Below are positions 58,601-64,000 of a DNA stretch of 64,000 bases, piece by piece. A program made the position numbers and the translations under genes. The stretch spans positions 7,089,357-7,153,356 of the forward strand of contig CM058236.1 in the NCBI GenBank assembly GCA_030180135.1, written 5' to 3'. Below the pieces are notes generated by a model. It was not told where the DNA came from. It worked only from the letters and a program-made list of their open reading frames with translations, and searched no databases. The first letter of the stretch is position 1. Every line of letters begins with the position of its first letter. Source of the DNA: Orychophragmus violaceus (lineage: Eukaryota > Streptophyta > Magnoliopsida > Brassicales > Brassicaceae).

Positions 58601-59900
58601 CTATAATCAGACTACACACCTTATCTTGCACAAAACATCTGGTGTGGAAAAGGTTTTCTCTCTGCTCCTGCTCCTTTGGCTTAGATTGAAGATTCAGAAC
58701 CTTCCTAGTTACCAACAACTCTCCATGAACCGGCAAGTCAGGGGACTCATCATCACTAAGAATCGGCTCTGTTTCTTTCTTCTCCTCTTCTGATTCTACT
58801 TCACCATTTTCTAGAAGTATCATCACCTTCTGGTTCGGACAAGAATTAGCGTATTGACCTAAGCCATGACACTTGAAACATCTAACATCCCTAGAACGTG
58901 TGTTCTTTGTCACAACCTGATCCTTCACAGCTTGAACAGGGGCATTAGTTTTCAAATCAGTATTTATTCTGTTTGGAGCTTTACCTTTGTCTTGGTAGGA
59001 CGGTTTAGGAGGGTATGGAGTTCTGGAGTATCCTTTTCTTTTGACTTGTTGCTCCACCAGAATAGCTTTGTGAAGCATCTCCTCCAAAGAATCATAATCA
59101 TGCATCTCCAGCCTGTCATGTATCTCACGGTTGAGACCTCCAAGGAAACGAGCCATAGTGGCTTCCGGGTCTTCATCTGCATCAGCCTTGATCATGAGGG
59201 TTTCCATCTCCTGGAAGTAATCCTCCACGCTTCTTGTCACTTGGGTAAGGCGTCTTAGCTTTTGATGCAAGTCCCTGTGGTAATGGCTGGGCACAAATCT
59301 CTTCCTCATCAAGGTAGTCAGCTCTTCCCATGTTGCAAGGGGTTCTTCTCCTGTTCTTCTCCTGTTGGTCACAAGCTGATCAAACCAATTAATAGCATAA
59401 CCAGAGAACTCAGTAGCTGCTAGCCTAATCTTTTTCTTTTCAGAGAGGTTTTGACAATCAAATACAAGTTCAATTTTTCTCTCCCATTCTAGATAAGCAT
59501 CAGGATCATTCTTTCCATTGAAGGCAGGGATTTTAAGCTTAAGACCTCTCATATCATCAATTCTAGTTCTAGGGGTATGATTCCTAGTTCTAGCTTCACG
59601 ATCCTCATTACTTCTTCTAGACCTTCTTTGACTATTACTAGATGACTGGTAATAATCATCTACTTCACTATCCCTAGCTTGCCTAGCTTTTCTAGATGAG
59701 TTTCTATCACGCCTATTGCCTGCATCAGCATTGGTTTGCTGAGTGTCCTCTTGCACTTTGTCCAGGCGTGTGTGGAGTTCATCCATCTCTCCTCTGATGA
59801 GTTTGGTAAGTTCACTCATCATGTCCTTCATCTGTAGTTTTGAAAGGCCCGCTGCACTTCTTTCTCCTGTGCTTCTCTCACCATGGCTGCTTTGAGACAT
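55317..59900 (-). CDS. CRM-type gag-pol polyprotein, single ORF (1527 aa)
   Basis: Domains in order: gag about 110-290; nucleocapsid knuckle 341-354 (CFKCHGLGQYANSC, the expected His replaced by Gln349); protease around IIDGG 432-436; RT about 630-860 with VYFDDIL (D807, D808); RNase H about 940-1060 (D953, E991, D1016, D1059); integrase zinc motif (H1067/H1074, C1104, C1107) and D1136, D1197, E1233 with 35 residues between the last two; tail to 1527, from 1425 on encoded by the LTR. RNase H runs almost directly into the integrase zinc motif (SRR1064/EAHGGG), so the usual linker appears deleted in frame. No stop or frameshift. Activity is uncertain because of the knuckle and linker changes. 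Confidence 0.92.
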   Translation of the reverse strand: MSQSSHGERSTGERSAAGLSKLQMKDMMSELTKLIRGEMDELHTRLDKVQEDTQQTNADAGNRRDRNSSRKARQARDSEVDDYYQSSSNSQRRSRRSNEDREARTRNHTPRTRIDDMRGLKLKIPAFNGKNDPDAYLEWERKIELVFDCQNLSEKKKIRLAATEFSGYAINWFDQLVTNRRRTGEEPLATWEELTTLMRKRFVPSHYHRDLHQKLRRLTQVTRSVEDYFQEMETLMIKADADEDPEATMARFLGGLNREIHDRLEMHDYDSLEEMLHKAILVEQQVKRKGYSRTPYPPKPSYQDKGKAPNRINTDLKTNAPVQAVKDQVVTKNTRSRDVRCFKCHGLGQYANSCPNQKVMILLENGEVESEEEKKETEPILSDDESPDLPVHGELLVTRKVLNLQSKPKEQEQRENLFHTRCFVQDKVCSLIIDGGSCTNVASETMVRKLGLQAKKHPRPYTLHWLSEEGEMKVNQQVLVPITIGKYKDEVSCDILPMEACHILLGRPWQFDKRAVHDGFTNHHSFVHQGKKINLAPLSPQEVHQDQILLRQRRQAETEPEQKLNASSKMVSKSNFFVNSNQFKKALHYHVSLILLVYKETLLTSSDLALDIPSDLKIILQGYSDVFPDENPAGLPAIRGIEHQIDFVPGASLPNIPAYRTNPLETKELQKQIGELMNKGYIRESMSPCAVPVLLVPKKDGSWRMCVDCRAINNITVKYRHPIPRLDDMLDELHGSVVFSKIDLKSGYHQIRMKEGDEWKTAFKTKLGLYEWLVMPFGLTNAPSTFMRLMNHVLRPFIGHFVVVYFDDILIYSKTMSDHACHLQSVLEVLRKEKLYANLKKCTFGADHLVFLGFVVGAGGIRVDEEKVKAIREWPSPNTVNKVRSFHGLAGFYRRFVKDFSSIAAPLTEVIKKTVGFKWEQAQEDAFQTLKGKLTNAPLLMLPDFSKTFEIECDASGVGIGAVLMQDRKPIAYFSEKLGGATLNYPTYDKELYALVRALQTWQHYLWPKEFVVHTDHETLKHLKGQQKLNKRHARWIEYIETFPYVIKYKKGKENVVADALSRREAHGGGLMGHFGIAKTLQVVQEHFFWPHLKRDVERICGRCVTCKQAKSKLQPQGLYTPLPIPEHPWTDISMDFVLGLPRSNSGKDSIFVVVDRFSKMAHFIACHKTNDASYIADLFFKEVVRLHGMPRSIVSDRDTKFLSFFWKTLWSKLGTKLLFSTTCHPQSDGQTEVVNRTLGTLLRSLIKRNLRTWEECLPHVEFAYNHSVHSATKFSPFELVYGFQPLSPLDLMSLPVSERGSTDGKKKAELVKQMHEKAKSNLEAKTRLYEKHANKGRVKKVFKEGDLVWIHLIKERFPVERKSKLMPRVYGPFRIIKKINDNAYSVDLQGKYKVSSSFNVSVLSSFDVDGPDLRSNPSQGGEDGMIMRSSGEEGIEPELNEPKDELIEPEEALHLPAGAITRSRAKKFSTALSLLLSSIQDHLVFEDGVARITTLVLLKVQDERGSEERSVEAKVYTDDQCTGTLF
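55630..55642 (-). promoter_or_regulatory. Polypurine tract of the CRM-type element
   Basis: The minus strand reads AAGGGGGAGAAGA directly before the 3' LTR. It is coding at the same time, since the ORF runs through it. Confidence 0.8.
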
Positions 59901-60385
59901 TTTTCCTGAAAATTACTTAGCAAACAGGTTAAAGAAACAACTTCCTCACTGTCTCTCTTGCTCTTTTCTCACGTGTTTCTCTCTTCTCTCATAGTGTTTA
60001 GGCTCACAATGCTCACAATGTTCCAAGCAAACTAACCACAAGATCCAGAGAGTTTTAATACCAAAGAAGAAAAAGAGGAAGATAGACAGATTGCAAGATT
60101 TTTGGGGCTAGCTGATTGACCAACACCAAGAACTGATTTCTCATGGTTCCAAAATTCCTAGAACCGATTTCTCCTGGTTCCAGAAACTTCCTTCTTTTTT
60201 TTTTTTAATGAGGCTACTAGCACCCTTTTTTTTTTTTGAAAAAGTGTGGCTCAGCTAGCAAGGAAGATAGACAGAAAAGAATTTTTTTTTTTTTTTTAAA
60301 TGAAGAAGATGAAGAGTTTAGAAGTGAATAGATCAGAAATGGAAGATGAGAAGATGAATGGATTTTCGAATACCAGACTTAGAGT
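59901..60385 (-). other. Leader of the CRM-type element
   Basis: About 0.5 kb between the primer site and the gag ATG. Contains several A tracts (minus strand) near 60190-60300. No upstream frame of note. Confidence 0.6.
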
Positions 60386-60399
60386 GGGCTCTGATACCA
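60386..60399 (-). promoter_or_regulatory. Primer binding site of the CRM-type element
   Basis: The minus strand reads TGGTATCAGAGCCC, two bases inside the 5' LTR; complementary to initiator Met tRNA. Confidence 0.88.
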
Positions 60400-60401
60400 C
60401 C

Positions 60402-61306
60402 TGATATGATCCTCCCAAGGATAGGCACTCTTAGTGTGGTATATTGGATAGGCCTTGGTCCAACAGAAGCTACTAGCGACCGGCTTGGACAAGGGAAGTG
60501 GATCGATGGGTCGCACAGTGGATGCGGAAGGCCACTGATGTTCCCACCTCTTCAATAGCCTGATGTGACGCACAGGTCCTATTTTAGAGGGTTGAAGATT
60601 TGGATATTACGCACCAGATCTTCAGAAAGTTCACAAGGAACAAAGGTGAGATTGCTCTCAAAGATGATCAAAGATCAAAAGTTAAAAGATGAAAAGGTTC
60701 TTTTCATTGATTGTGAAATCAGAATATATATAGAGTTTCTCTTGCGTGAAGAGTGTAGAAAATTAACTTAGGAAATTGAAAACATTAAAGAACAAAGACT
60801 TGACTCAATAATGACTCTTGACTGACTTTTGGACTGATTTGAGTGAATTTGGGTCGACAGTGTACAGCTGCTTCAGGTCGTACACCAGGGCGTATTCCAG
60901 GGCGTACACTTCACTTGTTTTCCTTCAGCACCAAATTGACCGTTTCACGTTTCTTGCATTGGTCGATTCAGTCCCCGCGGAATAGTGCATATTTCAGAAT
61001 AGTGTACCCGTACACTGGTCGTCAGTGTACACCTTTGCTTCAACACTTCTTTCTTCTGAACCTCTTTCGTCTTGGACTTTCAGCAACACCAAAGTAGTAA
61101 TTCTAGCTACCCCATCCTCAAAGACCAAGTGATCTTGTATAGAACTAAGTAGAAGACTTAGTGCAGTAGAGAACTTCTTAGCTCTTGACCTCGTGATAGC
61201 TCCAGCTGGTAGATGCAATGCTTCCTCAGGTTCTAGCAGCTCATCCTTTGGTTCATTCAGCTCTAGTTCAAGTCCTTCTTCTCCTGAGCTCCTCATGATC
61301 ATATCA
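60402..61306 (-). repeat. 5' LTR of the CRM-type element
   Basis: 905 bp, plus strand TGATATGATCCTCCC to ATCATATCA. The open frame across 61899-60994 is Athila pol read into this LTR and is a junction artefact. Confidence 0.93.
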
Positions 61307-61311
61307 GTCCT

Positions 61312-61956
61312 AGTAGGGATCAGCTCATTCTTCTCATTCTTCACTACTGTAACTCCGCCTTTCTTAGGCACTACATGGACTGGACTCACCCAATCACTGT
61401 CTGAAATAGGATAGATGATCCCAGCATCCAGGAGTTTCATAATCTCCTTCTTAACCACTTCCTGTAGATTAGGATTAAGCCTTCTCTGATGCTCTACAGA
61501 TGTCTTAGACTCGTCCTCAAGATGTATCCGATGCATGCACAGCTCCGGAGAGATACCAGAAATGTCATCAAGAGAATAGCCAAGAGCTTTGCGATGCTTG
61601 CGCAGCTTGCTTAGCAGTAAAGTGAGCTCTGCGTTGTTCAAACTAGCATTAACAATCACTGGATAAGTTGAATTCGGTCCAAGAAAGGCGTACCTTAGCC
61701 CGGATGGAAGTTGTTTCAGCTCAATCTTCGGAGCTTTTTCCTTTGCCCAGTCCCTGTCGACTTGCAACGACCGATGCTTAGTTGGTGTCGATCGTTGCAT
61801 CGTCGCGTCTGATGCTTCCACCTGCATTACTGCTTCAATAAAATCCATCAGCCTTGCATAGCACATTGCAGGCTCGTCCTGTAGGTATTCCAGCTCCATT
61901 ATAGAGCTCAGTAAACCTCTTTGTAGTGGATCTTCAGCACGTGACTTGTGAAAATA
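61312..61956 (-). pseudogene. Athila B protease-RT linker and RT N-terminus
   Basis: In the same frame as gag-protease, separated from it by one TAA at 61957-61959. Reads YFHKSRAEDPLQRGLLSS, AKEKAPKIELKQLPSGLRYA, VNASLNNAELTLLLSKLRKH, SPELCMHRIHLEDESK, RRLNPNLQEVVKKEIMKLLD, SDSDWVSPVHVVPKKGGVTV, then is cut by the chromovirus at IPTRT and resumes at 54719. Contains a paired TCGATCG motif at 61764-61799. The TAA may be a nonsense mutation or a readthrough site; only other copies can tell. Confidence 0.85.
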
Positions 61957-63996
61957 TTATGCAGCCAAATCACCTAGTGTGTCCACATAGAAGGTCTGTC
62001 CGTCGATGGTTGGTCTCTTCACCAGTTTGTCCATATCAAAACTCATCTTCAGATCACCCACATTCAGAATTATTCTACCTCCTTGGCAGTCAATCATCGC
62101 ACCAGCAGTAGCTAAGAAAGGCCTGCCCAAAATCAGTGGATCCTTTGGTTCCTCTCCATACTGCAGAACCACAAAATCAGTGGGTATCACACATTGGCCA
62201 ATCATTATAGGTACATCCTCCAATAATCCTTCGGGAATTCTGATCGTTCTATCTGCCAAAACCAGTGATATCCTAGTGGGTATAAAATCAGTCATTCCGA
62301 GCCTCTTGGCAACTGAGAAAGGCATAAGATTCACACTGGAACCAAGATCACATAGGGACCTTTCGAACCTTTCCCTGTAGATAGCACAATCCAACACAAA
62401 GCTTCCTGGATCTTTCAACTTCTCAGGAATTCTGCCTTGAATTACTGCACTACACACCTCGCTGATCATCATTACACTCTCCTCATTAGACCACTTTCCA
62501 GCAATTAAATCCTTAAGACATCTCTTCATCACAGGAGAAGTCTCCATAGAGTCAATCAAAGGCACTTCGACTTTCACCTTTCTAATAAACTCTTGGCACT
62601 TTGCGTACTGCCTATCATTCTTAGCTTTTTTGGGATTCTTTGGATAAGGTACTTTAGGCTTGTAAACCCTCTCGGTCGACTGTTTCGGTTTCTCTGGTCT
62701 TGAACTCTCTGCAGTCGCCTTGTGTCGATCGTCACTGGTGTTGTATCGATCGTTTCTAGGCGACTTTGTTACGACAGGTTCTTTGTTTTCGCTTTGCATC
62801 GACCGTTGCTGAGTGGCGTCGATCGATGCATTGCGAATATCACGGATCTCATCTTCCAATTCTTCAATTTCCACGAGCTCTTCGACACTCAACTGCTTTT
62901 TCTTGCCATGCAGTAGCTCCTTACCACTTCTCAATGTTACTGCATTGCATTGATACTTGGGATTAGCATCAGCTCGCCCTGGGAGATATCCATCTTCCCT
63001 CTGAGCATATCCAGCAGTTCTTGCAACTCTAGCGTCAAGCTCCTTCATGTGTGCGCTCAGGTGTTCAAACTTCCCGTTCAGATCCTCATAGACAGTACCT
63101 ATCTTCTTATCGAGGTCTGCAGCATTCTTAGTCTGACCCTTCAGCAGCTGTTCCATCATTGCCTCCAACTTACTCTCATGAGCAGTGGCTGCAGGAGGAG
63201 TCTGATAAGATGAAGATCCATAGGTTCTCTGAGTACCTTGTCCAAAAGGTTTTTGAAAACCACTAGTCTGTCCAAAGCTAGCTGAGTTCTGATTGCCTGT
63301 GAAGGCACTCTTTTGTCCTCCATTGAAGAACATGTTTCCCTGCTGATTACCAAATCTATTACCTTGAAAACCAGATCCTCCAATGTAATTCACATCTTCT
63401 TCCTGAGTGTCCTCCTCAGTCTGAATTACCTCAACATCTTGGGCAAAGTGGACAGCTTTCTTACCAGCTAGAAGATTACAAACTGTGTCCAGCTTAGATC
63501 TAATATCAGCAATCTCCAAATTCTCTTCCTTTCCACCAGATCTCTTCCTCCTCTCATCAGTAGTCTTGAAACTGTTGCTGCTCACTAAGTTATCAATCAA
63601 CTGCTTAGCTTGAGCAGGAGTCCTAGTGTTAAAGTTGGCATTGCTAGAGTTGTCCAACGCAGTCTGATATGGAAGATCTATGCCTCTAAAGAAGATGCCT
63701 AAAAGTGTTACCTCAGTGAATCCATGGTGTGGGCAGTCACGTTGGTATTTCTTGAATCTCATCCAGGCAGTCTTAAGTGGCTCAGTAGGACCTTGGGAAA
63801 AGGTGAGTATGTCCTGTCTGGACTGATCGGAACGTGCATCATCGTAGAAGTGACGCAGGAACTCACTCTTCAGGGCTGCCCAAGTGTCAAACTGCCCAGG
63901 TGGCAGCTGCTTCATCCATGCAACAGCGTCTCCAGCGAGACTGTATGGAAAGAGCTTGAGAAACAGATAATCCTGGCATACTCCATCATACTTCAT
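61957..63996 (-). CDS. Athila B gag-protease (679 codons, 5' end outside window)
   Basis: Particle-forming gag and aspartic protease. Gag core: GDAVAWMKQLPPGQFDTWAA, YDDARSDQSRQDILTFSQGP, MRFKKYQRDCPHHGFTEVTL, LIDNLVSSNSFK (residues 1-150). A Gln/Gly/Asn-rich stretch follows (GNRFGNQQGNMFFNGG; about 205-270), then a charged linker containing two paired TCGATCG motifs, then the protease with DLGSS at 550-554, IPTDFVVLQYGEEPKDPLIL and LGRPFLATAGAMIDCQGGRI. DLG in place of D(S/T)G is usual for Athila. The first ATG at 63996 is internal; the true N-terminus lies beyond the window. No zinc knuckle seen. It ends TAA at 61957. Confidence 0.88.
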   Translation of the reverse strand: MKYDGVCQDYLFLKLFPYSLAGDAVAWMKQLPPGQFDTWAALKSEFLRHFYDDARSDQSRQDILTFSQGPTEPLKTAWMRFKKYQRDCPHHGFTEVTLLGIFFRGIDLPYQTALDNSSNANFNTRTPAQAKQLIDNLVSSNSFKTTDERRKRSGGKEENLEIADIRSKLDTVCNLLAGKKAVHFAQDVEVIQTEEDTQEEDVNYIGGSGFQGNRFGNQQGNMFFNGGQKSAFTGNQNSASFGQTSGFQKPFGQGTQRTYGSSSYQTPPAATAHESKLEAMMEQLLKGQTKNAADLDKKIGTVYEDLNGKFEHLSAHMKELDARVARTAGYAQREDGYLPGRADANPKYQCNAVTLRSGKELLHGKKKQLSVEELVEIEELEDEIRDIRNASIDATQQRSMQSENKEPVVTKSPRNDRYNTSDDRHKATAESSRPEKPKQSTERVYKPKVPYPKNPKKAKNDRQYAKCQEFIRKVKVEVPLIDSMETSPVMKRCLKDLIAGKWSNEESVMMISEVCSAVIQGRIPEKLKDPGSFVLDCAIYRERFERSLCDLGSSVNLMPFSVAKRLGMTDFIPTRISLVLADRTIRIPEGLLEDVPIMIGQCVIPTDFVVLQYGEEPKDPLILGRPFLATAGAMIDCQGGRIILNVGDLKMSFDMDKLVKRPTIDGQTFYVDTLGDLAA

Positions 63997-64000
63997 GCCA

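Larger units (their letters stand above)
54725..61306 (-). mobile_element. CRM-type chromovirus inserted in Athila B RT (6582 bp)
   Basis: LTRs 54725-55629 and 60402-61306 (905 bp each, about 9 mismatches by eye). The target duplication GTCCT is at 54720-54724 and 61307-61311. Primer site (initiator Met type) at 60386, polypurine tract at 55630, one 1527-codon gag-pol. At 7e-9 per site per year, age is about 0.7 million years. The protein tail continuing into the 3' LTR is a known trait of CRM-clade elements; many of these are centromeric. Confidence 0.93.

Noticed and set aside
60994..61899. A 301-codon ORF that looks like one protein
   Set aside because: It is Athila pol reading through the insertion point into the chromovirus LTR; the tail is identical to the chromovirus polyprotein end.

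Overview
The window is a block of nested, mostly decayed transposable elements from a plant genome. Athila- and Tat-type Ty3/gypsy families, Ty1/copia elements, CACTA DNA transposons with spliced gene fragments, and a CRM-type chromovirus place it in a dicot. The captured fragments (nucleostemin-like GTPase, class II DAHP synthase) and the Athila ORF1 domain point to a Brassicaceae species. The texture and the CRM-type element suggest pericentromeric heterochromatin. This is inference; no host gene, tRNA, rRNA or satellite was recognised.

Layout. 1-3344: 3' part of a copia element (copia-1, +) whose 5' end lies outside the window. 3345-8523: LTR-retroelement G, arranged internal-LTR-internal-LTR, each LTR carrying a CpG-rich array of 62-bp repeats behind a TATA box. 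8524-12466: an RPA1/OB-fold gene remnant, a CACTA end and a plant transposon-protein remnant. 12467-18820: a Tat-like gypsy element (+) lacking its central pol, split by a CACTA-like insertion carrying a nucleostemin-like (NSN1) fragment. 18821-22441: Athila fragment C (+), with a spliced leader, an ORF1/env-like remnant and a GC-ended MITE. 22442-24780: Athila LTR and 3' UTR (D, -). 24781-35131: copia-3 (-), split by a 5.3-kb CACTA element (29369-34713) that carries DAHP synthase, DUF212 and LINE pieces. 35158-48946: Athila A (+), gag/protease only, whose 3' UTR holds a 923-bp solo LTR and the young copia-2 (41015-48196, -). 48947-49491: LTR fragments. 49492-63996: Athila B (-), running out of the window, with a CRM-type chromovirus (54725-61306) inserted in its reverse transcriptase.

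Nesting order is readable. Copia-2 (5-bp TSD AAGTG; 636-bp LTRs with 3 mismatches counted by eye) is the youngest datable insertion. The CRM element (TSD GTCCT; 905-bp LTRs with about 9 mismatches) is next. Both sit in older Athila copies. The only long intact frames are the CRM gag-pol (1527 codons), the copia-2 gag (296 codons), the Athila B gag-protease (679 codons, partial) and the Athila B RNase H-integrase (608 codons). The rest is broken.

The most unusual signal is a paired near-palindromic motif. Two GCAWCGRTCGWTGC-like sites lie 20-22 bp apart, and the pair recurs about 18 times, only in Athila-family DNA. It occurs in LTRs, leader, linkers and 3' UTRs, and inside one gag-pol it is read in all three codon phases. 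That argues for conservation at the nucleic-acid level. Boundaries given as LTR ends with TSDs are firm; other element edges are approximate. All homology statements are from recognition of motifs, not from a search.
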